Source: an uncultured Gemmatimonadales bacterium
Lineage (GTDB): Bacteria > Gemmatimonadota > Gemmatimonadetes > Longimicrobiales > Gaopeijiaceae
Length of the DNA stretch: 64,000 nt
NCBI GenBank assembly: GCA_937919655.1
Contig: CALFPJ010000063.1
Coordinates: 147,781-211,780 of the forward strand
Direction: 5' to 3'
In this document: positions 1 to 8,472 of the stretch, piece after piece
Layout of the letters: the number at the start of each line of letters is the position of its first letter
Numbering within the stretch: position 1 is the first letter of the stretch
Program-made: the position numbers and the translations under genes
The notes under the pieces: model-generated
Seen by the model: the letters and a program-made list of their open reading frames with translations, nothing else
Told to the model about the DNA's origin: nothing
The model's database searches: none

Positions 1-533
1 GGTATTGTTCGAAGGAAAGGGCAGTGCGCTCTTCGCAAACTTTTCCTAGAGCAGCTTGACGTACCCTTTCTGGAGCGCACTCGGACTGAACCAGACTTTA
101 CCGGTGACCGTCATGTCGCAGCGAGCTTTCTGTTCGCCTCGTCCGCCCATCCCCGCTGCCCGGTCACAGTCACCTCGACATTCATGCACCCCAAAGATGG
201 AGAGCAGGCTCCCTGCTGGGGACAGATGATCGCACAAACCCTGCCCTCATTGGTGTAGCCGAGTCTTGAAATATCGGGCGTGAACATCTGATAGCACCGC
301 TTTGGATCTGGGCTCCCGTTTTCCGTTGCCCAACTGAACTCAGGCCACAACACCGCCTACTGACGAGTGAGTAGATTGATGTTGGCCATATTTCTCAGCA
401 TGAGCAGCGAAGACAAATCAGGGTCCGGGTACAGAAATGCGGGATCTGATTTGTCGAAGCCGCCGACCCACCCTGGGGGGACGCCTGCTTGTTCGTTTGC
501 CATGGGATTGTCCTTGGTTGGACGCGGCGAGCC
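1..533. other. Leading stretch without a confident gene
   Basis: I see no gene I can defend in the first 533 bases. The minus strand has an open, cysteine-rich frame between about 111 and 353 that would begin with GTG just after a stop. It contains a peptide around YQMFTPDISRLGYTNEG, and a neighbouring frame runs on to about 46. I recognise no family, no ribosome binding site is visible, and the two frames do not join without a shift. It may be the decayed end of a gene, or chance. Confidence 0.3.
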
Positions 534-1358
534 CTATCCGCCCCTCGCACGCCGCGGCGGAGCCTTGAGGGCTTGGTACTGCTGCATCGCTGCGACCACC
601 TTGAAGTTGACGACGACTCGGCCGATCTCAGGCGTCGCTAGCGTGGGATCGCCGGTCACCCCTGCGTCGGGGCGCCCCCCGAAACGGAACCGGCGGTCGT
701 TCCTGACGCCGGCAGCGAACACGTACATGACCGCGGACGTGTCCGTAATGCCCGCGTGGCTCCCGATCGTTTCCATGTCGTAGCCGTACGCTGCCTGTAG
801 CCACGCTCGTGAATACTCCTGTCCCTTCTGATAGTAGTCGGTAAGCGCGAAGATCTTCGGCGTGCCGCCCTCCCATTCGGTGTTCAGCCTCACGGCGACC
901 TCGTCCATTCCAGCCTGATCGCCTCCGCTGTCCGCGATGAAGATGATCTCTGTGAATCCGTGCGACTCCAGGCTGCGCGCGGCCGCCTCAAGCAGGTTGT
1001 TGTAGCTCGGCGACGGGTTCGTGATCACGCCTGGTTTGTCGCCGAAGCCTTCGCGCTCGTAGCTGCCCTCAGGGACCCATGCGACGGTCGGCGCGACCAA
1101 GGCATCTCCGAGCTGGCTCGCCATCCGGCCTGCGGCGAAGGTGATGACGTAGTTGTGCTTGCCCATAACCATGTGCGGGCCGTTCTGTTCGGTTCCGCCG
1201 ATCGGAACGATGACCTTGGTTTTTCCCGCAGCCATCGCGTCACGGATCTCGGTCCAGGTCATCTGCTCGATGAACGGATCTCCAGTCGTCTGCGCCCTGA
1301 GTGGAGCGGCGACGAGGGGAATAAGGGCGAATGCGAGAAGGAATCGTCTGTTATACAT
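534..1358 (-). CDS. Secreted creatininase-like protein (altered metal site), copy A
   Basis: This is a creatininase-superfamily amidohydrolase-like protein of about 274 residues with a signal peptide ending near LRAQ, so it is probably periplasmic or secreted. The fold signature is visible as GTEQNGPHMVMGKHNYV near the N-terminus and SHAGITDTS later. In classical creatininase the metals are held by E34, H36, D45, H120 and E122. Here the first Glu is kept, but the EQH histidine is Asn, the D45 position is His, and the NGHGGN-type loop reads ADSGGDQ. Either metal binding has been remodelled or hydrolysis has been lost. The ATG at 1358 is preferred over 1364 because the GGGG at the end of the upstream gene sits 6 bases before it. 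Its stop-to-start gap to the upstream paralogue is only a few bases, so the two are co-transcribed. The substrate is unknown. Confidence 0.85.
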   Translation of the reverse strand: MYNRRFLLAFALIPLVAAPLRAQTTGDPFIEQMTWTEIRDAMAAGKTKVIVPIGGTEQNGPHMVMGKHNYVITFAAGRMASQLGDALVAPTVAWVPEGSYEREGFGDKPGVITNPSPSYNNLLEAAARSLESHGFTEIIFIADSGGDQAGMDEVAVRLNTEWEGGTPKIFALTDYYQKGQEYSRAWLQAAYGYDMETIGSHAGITDTSAVMYVFAAGVRNDRRFRFGGRPDAGVTGDPTLATPEIGRVVVNFKVVAAMQQYQALKAPPRRARGG

Positions 1359-1367
1359 GATCATCCC

Positions 1368-2192
1368 CTACCGGGCGGCTAGGCTGGCTTGGATCTGAGC
1401 CAGCGCGTTGTTGATCTTAATGCGGAGCTGCGCTTCTCCCAGCGCGGCGGTGGAGAGTGACGGGTCACCACTCACTCCAGAGCCCTCAAACCCTCCGTCC
1501 GGGGCCGCCTTGTCCATGCGCACGTGGTGGGGGTTCACGAACAGCATCTGCGAGGTGTCGAGGAGGCCAGCGTGGCTGCCGATCTGAGCGTCGGTGAAAC
1601 CCCGCGCCTTCATGTAGCCGGTGATGTCCTCGTTGCTCTTCGCGTAATAATCCCCGATGAAGTGCGCGCGCACCGCGGTGCCCGCCCATTCGGCGTTGAG
1701 CTGCTCGGTGACCGCGCTCATGCCCCGCTGATTCCCACCTGAATCTCCAATGAAAAGGATGTCCGTGAAGCCCCCAGCCGCGTGGCTCTTGGCGGTGTGC
1801 ACCAACAACTCGCGGAACCAGTCCTCGGGCAGCGTGATCGTTCCCGGCATGCGCATGTGACCCGTCGGCTCCGCGCCCCAGTTGCCTTCCGGCACGTAGG
1901 TCATGATGGGCGATACGAGCGCGTTCCCTAGAAGGCGCGCTAGCTCGTCCATGGTGTACTCCATGACGTACTTGTGCTCACCCATGACCATATGCGGGCC
2001 TTTCTGCTCGGTGCCCGCTGTCGGGATAATGATCGTCGTGCTGCCCGCATCGATCTCGTCGCGGATTTCTTCCCAGGTTAGGGCCTCGATGAACACCGAG
2101 TTGGGCGGAGCCTGACAGAGCACCGGAGCCGGCGAGAAGAACGGTACCAGGGCGGCCGGTAGTGCGAGGGCTAGGAGTCTACTTCGATTCAT
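1368..2192 (-). CDS. Secreted creatininase-like protein (altered metal site), copy B
   Basis: This paralogue of the gene just downstream has about 274 residues, with a signal peptide through PAPVLCQ. The creatininase-type motif reads GTEQKGPHMVMGEHKYV, the second loop reads GDSGGNQRGM and the third SHAGLLDTS. As in copy A, the expected EQH histidine is replaced (Lys), the D45 position is His, and the loop histidine is Ser. The conserved substitutions across copies suggest a distinct subfamily rather than decay. The start at 2192 is chosen because a GGAG lies 9 bases upstream, while the ATG at 2201 directly abuts it. It is the first gene of a two-gene minus-strand operon and is divergent from the DUF1592/DUF1552/ankyrin cassette, with a 0.5-kb shared upstream region. 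The reaction is unknown. Confidence 0.85.
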   Translation of the reverse strand: MNRSRLLALALPAALVPFFSPAPVLCQAPPNSVFIEALTWEEIRDEIDAGSTTIIIPTAGTEQKGPHMVMGEHKYVMEYTMDELARLLGNALVSPIMTYVPEGNWGAEPTGHMRMPGTITLPEDWFRELLVHTAKSHAAGGFTDILFIGDSGGNQRGMSAVTEQLNAEWAGTAVRAHFIGDYYAKSNEDITGYMKARGFTDAQIGSHAGLLDTSQMLFVNPHHVRMDKAAPDGGFEGSGVSGDPSLSTAALGEAQLRIKINNALAQIQASLAAR

Positions 2193-2201
2193 TGACGTCA
2201 T

Positions 2202-2724
2202 CTCCAGGGCAAACGTGTGTCGCGACGGTGCATCAGGCCGCCGTCCAAAGGGCGTACCCTCGCTCAGTATCTGACTTTGTGCCGCATGCGCAAGCGGCGC
2301 TGAGGCCGGAATCTTCGCGGATCACGGTATCTGCTTGTTTAGCATGAGGATCCGAGCCTTCGGTGTCGTCCTAAAACGGAGATCGTTCCCACTCGACGGT
2401 AGCTGCTCGGCGACGAAGGCTCAGCATTTTGGACGAGAAGCGACCCTTATAGGGGACGCAGGTTGCATAGGTGGATGCACGCCGAGTGCTGCATGGGCCT
2501 GGAGCGAAAACGGGGTCGGGAATGGCTCGTCCCGAGTGGGGATGGCGCCGCCGGTCGGCGCCAGCCAGATTGGCCCGCCGTTGTGGTCAATGGGTCGCCC
2601 CGGAGCTCCGCGGAAGATCGCACGAAAGTAGTTAACCCCTTGCAATGAGGAGGCAGGGGTGAACGCCACCGTCCATGGAACGATGACGCTGGCCGAAACC
2701 CTTTGCGGGCCTTAATGTGACGTT
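2202..2724. promoter_or_regulatory. Divergent intergenic region between creatininase-like pair and first cassette
   Basis: This is a 520-base gap between divergently transcribed genes, so it must contain both promoters. I see no convincing -35/-10 pair, no riboswitch-like fold and no long palindrome. The open frames crossing it lack a ribosome binding site and resemble nothing I know. A purine-rich GAGGAGGCAGGGG lies about 75 bases before the next gene but is too far away to be its ribosome binding site. Confidence 0.4.
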
Positions 2725-5175
2725 ATGCATTGGACCATAGGAACACTCCTGTTCGCGGGCGTGCTACTTGTCTCGCTGGCGCCCCAAAGTGTGCCGGGCC
2801 GCGCGGTGGACACGATGGCCCAGGCGCATTTGAGCAGTGAGCAGTCTTCAGAGGACGACGTCATCCAGCAGTACTGTGTTCGGTGCCACAGTGAGCAACG
2901 CCTTACCGGCAACCTGTCACTCGAAGATTTCGCGCTTTCGTCGGCGCACCTCAAGCGCGAAACCGCTGAGAAGATGATCCGGAAGCTGAGGGCTGGCATG
3001 ATGCCGCCACCCGGGGCGCGACGGCCGACAGGGGACACGCTTCTCGCGCTCGTGGAGACGCTGGAAGGTCTCATGGACCAATTCGCCACAGCGAATCCGG
3101 ATCCGGGGGCGCGGCCGTTTCAACGCATGAATCGTGCCGAGTACGAGAGATCGATCTACGACCTCCTCGGCCTGCAGGTAGACGCGGGTGACTATCTGCC
3201 GTTGGACACCAAGAGCGCCAACTTCGACAACATCGCGGACGTGCAGATGTTGTCCCCGACGCTATTGGATGCGTACCTGAGCGCGGCGGCCGAGATCAGC
3301 CGGCTGGCTGTTGGGGATCCCGAAGCGTCCGCGAGTGAGACGCAGTTCCGCGTGCCGCGCTGGGTATCCCAAATCGAACGGGTCGAGGGCGCCCCCTTCG
3401 GGACACGTGGGGGGACGTCGGTAATGCACACGTTCCCCGCGGACGGCGAGTACGTTTTCCGGGTCTCGTTCCATCACGAGACCACCGGGACGGCGGTGGG
3501 GAATGGACGGTCTGCGCTACAGACTGCGGACACTCCGGAACAAGTCGAGATCTCGGTCGATGGAGAGCGTCTCGTGCTGCTCGAGATGGACCGGTGGATG
3601 AATGTGTCGGACCCCGGAGGTGCGGAGATCCGCTCGGAGCCGGTCTTCATCAAGTCCGGCTCCCACCGCGTGTCAGCTGCGTTCATTACACACGCCGAGG
3701 GCCCGGTACAAGATCTCATCGCGCCGCACGACTGGTCGCTGGCGAGCACGGCGATCGCGGGCACCTATGGAATCAACTCGCTGCCACACATCCGCGACTT
3801 CGTGATTGGCGGCCCGTTGTCGACGACCGGGGTGTCTGAGACTCCGATCAGGGAGAGGATCTTCACGTGTCATCCGGAGAACGAGTCGGGTGAAAGGGAA
3901 TGCGCCAAAGAGATCCTCGAGGCGCTGGGCGCACGCGCGTTTCGACGTCCCCTCACGGAGCGGGACCGCGCCGCTCTGATCTCGTTTTATGAAGAAGGGA
4001 GACTCGAAGGCGACTTCGACCGGGGCATACGGACGGGGTTGGAAGCAATTCTTGCGAGCCCGCACTTCGTGTTCCGCTTCGAGCAGCCACCTGAAGGTGT
4101 GTCGGCGGGTGAAACGTATCGACTAGCAGGTGTGGCCTTGGCTTCCAGGCTCTCGTTCTTCTTGTGGGGTACGCCGCCCGATCAGGAATTGAACGATCTT
4201 GCCGCCTCAGGCTCTCTCTCTGACGACGAGGCACTCCAAGGTCAGGTGCGGCGCATGCTTGCCGACCCGAGAGCCGAAGCGATGGGCACTCGCTTCGCGG
4301 CCCAGTGGCTGCGCCTCCAGGACCTGGACAAGATCCATCCCGACGTGCGCCTCGAGCCTGACTTTCATCAACAGCTTGCGGACGCGATGCGCCGTGAGAC
4401 TGAGCTCTTTTTTTACAGCTTGGTACGGGACGACAGAAGCGTGTTGGACTTATTCGAGGCCGACTACACCTATGTGAACGAACGCCTCGCGCGCCACTAC
4501 GGAATGGAAGGTGTGGTAGGGGAGGGCTTCCAGCGGGTCACCTACACCGACGAGAGACGCAGGGGGCTCCTCGGCCACGCCAGCATTTTGACCATGACGT
4601 CCCATGCGGGCAGAACTTCCCCCGTGCTCCGAGGCAAGTGGGTCATGGAGGTGCTGTTGGGCACCCCGCCTCCGCCTCCACCGCCGGGGGTTCCAGATCT
4701 AGAAGAGGTCGAGGGATCTGCCGCGGGTGTGTTGCTGACGACGCGCGAACGCATGGCGGAGCACTCGAGTAGCCCGAGCTGCAATTCATGTCACCGGTTT
4801 ATGGATCCCATCGGTCTCGCGCTCGACAACTTCGGCGTGGCGGGGAAGTGGCGCATTCGTGAAAACGGGCAGCCGTTGGACACAAATGGTGAGTTGTATG
4901 ACGGCACCTCGATCTCCGGTCCTAGCGATCTTCGCCGCGCGCTCCTAGCGCGGCCGATCCCGTTGGTGCGGACGTTCACCGAGAATCTCATGGCTTACGC
5001 TATGGGTCGCCGAGTAGAGTACTTCGATCAAACCGCGCTCCGGGCCATTGTGGCAGACGCTGAGCGCCAGGACTACCGTATGTCGGCGTTCATCATTGGG
5101 GTCGTGATGAGCGACGGATTCCGCATGCAGCGTGCCGGCGCAGTTGCCGAACCCGCTTCAGGCGTCGAGAACTAG
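2725..5175 (+). CDS. DUF1592/DUF1588/DUF1585 planctomycete-type cytochrome-like protein, cassette 1
   Basis: This is an exported 816-residue protein with an N-terminal signal peptide ending near residue 28. A c-type haem site CVRCH lies at residues 51-55 and a second CxxCH (CNSCH) at about 686-690. Recognisable regions in order are DUF1587 (about 125-195), a beta-rich part resembling a carbohydrate-binding module (about 205-350), DUF1595 (about 380-440), DUF1592 (about 455-580), DUF1588 with a run of seven prolines (about 610-700) and DUF1585 (about 740-800). The family is known by sequence from planctomycetes and related bacteria; no reaction is established, though haem and export point to periplasmic electron transfer linked to degradation. 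It is first in a three-gene unit with a DUF1552 protein 11 bases downstream. The proline run should need elongation factor P. A close paralogue begins at 8473. Confidence 0.93.
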   Translation: MHWTIGTLLFAGVLLVSLAPQSVPGRAVDTMAQAHLSSEQSSEDDVIQQYCVRCHSEQRLTGNLSLEDFALSSAHLKRETAEKMIRKLRAGMMPPPGARRPTGDTLLALVETLEGLMDQFATANPDPGARPFQRMNRAEYERSIYDLLGLQVDAGDYLPLDTKSANFDNIADVQMLSPTLLDAYLSAAAEISRLAVGDPEASASETQFRVPRWVSQIERVEGAPFGTRGGTSVMHTFPADGEYVFRVSFHHETTGTAVGNGRSALQTADTPEQVEISVDGERLVLLEMDRWMNVSDPGGAEIRSEPVFIKSGSHRVSAAFITHAEGPVQDLIAPHDWSLASTAIAGTYGINSLPHIRDFVIGGPLSTTGVSETPIRERIFTCHPENESGERECAKEILEALGARAFRRPLTERDRAALISFYEEGRLEGDFDRGIRTGLEAILASPHFVFRFEQPPEGVSAGETYRLAGVALASRLSFFLWGTPPDQELNDLAASGSLSDDEALQGQVRRMLADPRAEAMGTRFAAQWLRLQDLDKIHPDVRLEPDFHQQLADAMRRETELFFYSLVRDDRSVLDLFEADYTYVNERLARHYGMEGVVGEGFQRVTYTDERRRGLLGHASILTMTSHAGRTSPVLRGKWVMEVLLGTPPPPPPPGVPDLEEVEGSAAGVLLTTRERMAEHSSSPSCNSCHRFMDPIGLALDNFGVAGKWRIRENGQPLDTNGELYDGTSISGPSDLRRALLARPIPLVRTFTENLMAYAMGRRVEYFDQTALRAIVADAERQDYRMSAFIIGVVMSDGFRMQRAGAVAEPASGVEN

Positions 5176-5186
5176 AGGAGCGTGAC

Positions 5187-6575
5187 ATGCACATCATGAC
5201 CGGCAAACACATCCCGAGGCGGACATTCATTCGTGGCATGGGCGCGTCCGTGGCGTTGCCGCTTCTGGACGCAATGATCCCGGCCGGGCGCCTAAGCGCT
5301 CGAGCCGCCCAGGCCGCCGATCCCACACGTTTGGTGGCCATCGAGATCGTGCATGGTGCCGCGGGCAGCAACGAATGGGGTGCCTCGCAAAATCTGTGGT
5401 CACCGGCAGACACAGGCCGCGGCTTCGATCTCACCCCAAGCTCTCTTCTCCCTCTGGATCCGTGGCGTGACTATCTGACGATCATCAGCAACACTGACGT
5501 CAGGCACGCAGAGGCTGCGATGGCCAAGGAGATCGGTGGGGACCACTTCCGATCGAGTTCGGTGTTTCTGACCCAATCGCACCCAAAACAGACCGAAAGT
5601 TCGGACGTCGAGGTGGGTGTGTCTCTCGACCAGATGTACGCGCGGCGTTTCGGCCAAGATACCCCGATTCCGTCCATGCAGCTGTGCATCGAAAACGTCG
5701 ATCAAGCGGGTGGATGTGCCTACGGGTACGCGTGCGTTTACACCGACACCATCAGTTGGGCATCACCCACGGAGCCACTTCCCATGGTGAGGGATCCGCG
5801 GGTGGCGTTCGATCGTCTGTTCGGGGCGGGGGGAAGCGCCAAAGAACGTGCGTCGCGCCGCCGCACGAGCCGGAGCATCCTGGACTGGATCGCGGAGGAC
5901 GTGGCCCAACTGAAGCGGGCGCTGGGGCCGAACGATCTTCAGCGTCTAGATCGGTATCTGGATAACGTCCGGGAGCTTGAGCGCCGCATTCAGGGCGTGG
6001 AGGCGCAGAATTTGTCCGGAGAAGTTCGCGCGCTCCCGGAGGCGCCTGCCGGAGTGCCGGACTCGTTCAGCGATCATGTGAAGTTGATGTTTGACCTTCA
6101 GGCGCTTGCCTTCGCGTCGGATATGACCCGCGTCTTCTCTCTGAAGTTGGGCCGCGACGCCTCCTCACGCGTCTACCCGGAGAGCGGGGTCGACACACCG
6201 TTCCATCCGTCTTCACACCACGGGGGGCGTGAAGCCGCGGTGACGGAGTTCGCGGAGATCAACAAGTACCACGTCGGCTTGCTCCCGTACTTCATGGAGA
6301 AGCTCAAGGAGATCGAAGAGGGGGAGTCAAACCTCCTGGATAAGACGATGATCCTTTACGGCTCCCCAATGGCAGATGGGAACCTCCACAATCACCGGCG
6401 CTGCCCGTTGATCGTGCTCGGAGGGGCGCAAGGCAGGCTGGCCGGGAATCTCCATGTGAAGGCCCCTGACGGTACGCCGATGGCCAACGCGATGCTCACG
6501 CTCATGCATGAACTGGGCATGGACGACCTTGAGACCTTTGGGGACAGCACGGGCGCGCTGTCTTTGTCGGGATGA
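5187..6575 (+). CDS. DUF1552 (HXXSHH motif) protein, cassette 1
   Basis: This 462-residue protein belongs to the DUF1552 family, whose diagnostic HXXSHH motif appears as HPSSHH at residues 340-345. The N-terminus PRRTFIRGMGASVALPLLDA has a twin-arginine followed by a hydrophobic stretch, consistent with Tat export, often used for proteins folded with cofactors. A ribosome binding site (AGAGGAG) precedes the ATG at 5187, and the matching start in the second copy supports it. The gene follows the DUF1592 gene by 11 bases and overlaps the ankyrin gene by the four bases ATGA, so all three should be translated as one operon. DUF1592/DUF1552 pairing is typical of the family; the function is undetermined. 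The histidine cluster suggests a metal site (inference). Confidence 0.92.
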   Translation: MHIMTGKHIPRRTFIRGMGASVALPLLDAMIPAGRLSARAAQAADPTRLVAIEIVHGAAGSNEWGASQNLWSPADTGRGFDLTPSSLLPLDPWRDYLTIISNTDVRHAEAAMAKEIGGDHFRSSSVFLTQSHPKQTESSDVEVGVSLDQMYARRFGQDTPIPSMQLCIENVDQAGGCAYGYACVYTDTISWASPTEPLPMVRDPRVAFDRLFGAGGSAKERASRRRTSRSILDWIAEDVAQLKRALGPNDLQRLDRYLDNVRELERRIQGVEAQNLSGEVRALPEAPAGVPDSFSDHVKLMFDLQALAFASDMTRVFSLKLGRDASSRVYPESGVDTPFHPSSHHGGREAAVTEFAEINKYHVGLLPYFMEKLKEIEEGESNLLDKTMILYGSPMADGNLHNHRRCPLIVLGGAQGRLAGNLHVKAPDGTPMANAMLTLMHELGMDDLETFGDSTGALSLSG

Positions 6576-8380
6576 CCCTCATGACGAGACAAGGCGCAAA
6601 GAGACGTAATCCCTTGGGGCACAGGCTTCTGTTCGCCGCACTGACGACCACCTTGATGGCGGCGGGGATCCCGACGGACGTTGCGGATTCTCCGGTAGCC
6701 GATGCCGCGATGAGGGGCGACATCGCCGGAGTGCGAGCACTTCTGGAAAATGGCGCCGACATGGATGCGGCCCAGGGTGACGGGATGACCGCACTCCACT
6801 GGGCTGCGGTGACGGGGAACGCCGAGTTGGCCGCACTCCTGATTGCCGGCGACGCTTACTTAGAGGGAGAGACGCGGCTGGGGGCCTACCGCCCTCTTCA
6901 CTTGGCCGCGAAGAACGGCAATGCGGCGATTCTGGCCGCCCTTCTGGATGCGGGCGCTGAAGTCGACTCGGAAACGGCAACCGGAGCTGTCACGGCTCTC
7001 CATTTCGCGTCGGCTTCTGGAATCGAGGATGCTGTGCGCACGCTGATCGATCATGGAGCTGACGTCGGGCGCCGAGAGGGAACGTGGGGGCAGACACCCT
7101 TGATGTTCGCAGCCGCCTCAGGCCGGGCCGGTACTGCGAAGCTATTGGTCGACGCTGGCGCGGACCCTGACGTGATTGCAGAAGTCTTGGACATGCCCAC
7201 GCGTGACGCCCAGGATCGTGAGGACGAGGCACGATCGCGCGAACTCCGTGGGCAAACCGGGCGTTCGTCGGGGGAGGCGAGTGTTGGAGGGGCGGGCGCG
7301 GGGCCGGGCACCCCCCCTACTGCGCGGGTCGACCCGAACGAGGCTCAACGGGACCGTGGCGCCCAGCGGCTGTCCGCTGCAGAGCTGATCGGTGGCTATG
7401 GGGGATTGAGCGCGCTGTTGTTGGCCGTGCGCGAGGGACACGTCCAGGCGGCCACTCAGCTTCTGGATCTGGGCGCCGACATCAATCTGGCCAGCGGGGG
7501 TGACCATACGACTCCCCTCCTCATGGCATCCATCAACGGCCATTTCGACTTGGCCATGGAATTGTTCCAGCGCGGAGCGGACCCGAGCATCGCGAGCGGG
7601 GCAGGCGCGACGCCGCTCTACGTGGTTCTCAATACGGAGTGGATCCCAAAGTCTCGGCACCCGCAGCCCACACACCGGTTGCAGCAAGAAGTCACGTATC
7701 TGGACCTGATGCGCGCATTTCTAGACCACGGGGTGGATCCGAACCTCGGACTCACGAAACAGCTGTGGTTCACGACGTTCGGTGACGACTATCTAGGGGT
7801 GGACCGAGGGGGCGCGACTCCCTTCTGGCGTGCCGCGTACGCATTGGATATCGAGGCGATGCGCATGCTCGTCTCGTATGGTGCAGATTCCTCTTCGCCG
7901 ACACTTAGGCCGCCTGCGCGGGCTCGCCGCGGGGGACCAGGCGCCGACGCCCCGGGTGGCGCATCGGGCGGAGACCCCTCAGGGCTTCCACCAGTTCCCG
8001 TTGGCGGTCCAGGAGTTTGGCCGATCCACGCCGCGTCTGGTGTAGGATACGGCGAGGGTTTTGCGGGCAACATCCACCGGCACGCCCCTGAAGCCTGGCT
8101 GCCGGCCGTTCGTTATTTGGTGGAAGAACGCGGCGCAGACGTGAACGCCCGCGACCACAACGGGTATAACGCGATTCACCATGCGGCTTCACGAGGGGAC
8201 AACGAGTTGATCCTCTATCTGGTCCAAAAAGGCGGGGACGTTTCTGCCGTGAGCCGGGCTGGGCAGACCACGGTCGACATGGCTAACGGCCCAGCGCAGA
8301 GAATTTCGCCATTCCCGGAGACGATCGCGCTCCTAGAGGGGCTCGGTGCGAAGAACAACCACAATTGTGTGGGTTGCTGA
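6572..8380 (+). CDS. Secreted ankyrin-repeat protein with CxxC tail, cassette 1
   Basis: This 602-residue protein has an N-terminal hydrophobic segment (about residues 18-35) and many ankyrin repeats (GMTALHWAA, RPLHLAAKNG, TPLMFAAASG and others). A first block spans about residues 45-215, a low-complexity linker rich in Asp, Glu, Arg and Gly follows to about 275, and a second block runs to about 590. A Gly/Pro/Ala insert lies near residues 445-480. The protein ends in HNCVGC, a CxxC that also closes its paralogue. Ankyrin repeats bind proteins; here they are probably extracytoplasmic, since the partner genes are exported. Its start overlaps the DUF1552 stop as ATGA. Most likely it is a scaffold for the two upstream products (inference from gene order). 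An alternative start is the ATG at 6581. Confidence 0.88.
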   Translation: MTLMTRQGAKRRNPLGHRLLFAALTTTLMAAGIPTDVADSPVADAAMRGDIAGVRALLENGADMDAAQGDGMTALHWAAVTGNAELAALLIAGDAYLEGETRLGAYRPLHLAAKNGNAAILAALLDAGAEVDSETATGAVTALHFASASGIEDAVRTLIDHGADVGRREGTWGQTPLMFAAASGRAGTAKLLVDAGADPDVIAEVLDMPTRDAQDREDEARSRELRGQTGRSSGEASVGGAGAGPGTPPTARVDPNEAQRDRGAQRLSAAELIGGYGGLSALLLAVREGHVQAATQLLDLGADINLASGGDHTTPLLMASINGHFDLAMELFQRGADPSIASGAGATPLYVVLNTEWIPKSRHPQPTHRLQQEVTYLDLMRAFLDHGVDPNLGLTKQLWFTTFGDDYLGVDRGGATPFWRAAYALDIEAMRMLVSYGADSSSPTLRPPARARRGGPGADAPGGASGGDPSGLPPVPVGGPGVWPIHAASGVGYGEGFAGNIHRHAPEAWLPAVRYLVEERGADVNARDHNGYNAIHHAASRGDNELILYLVQKGGDVSAVSRAGQTTVDMANGPAQRISPFPETIALLEGLGAKNNHNCVGC

Positions 8381-8472
8381 CCGATTTATTCGTGGTATCG
8401 CAGGATCTGACAGCGTATAGTGACTAGCAGAATGTTCACAAATGGGTTCGGGCCCGCAGGGAGGGCTGTTAA

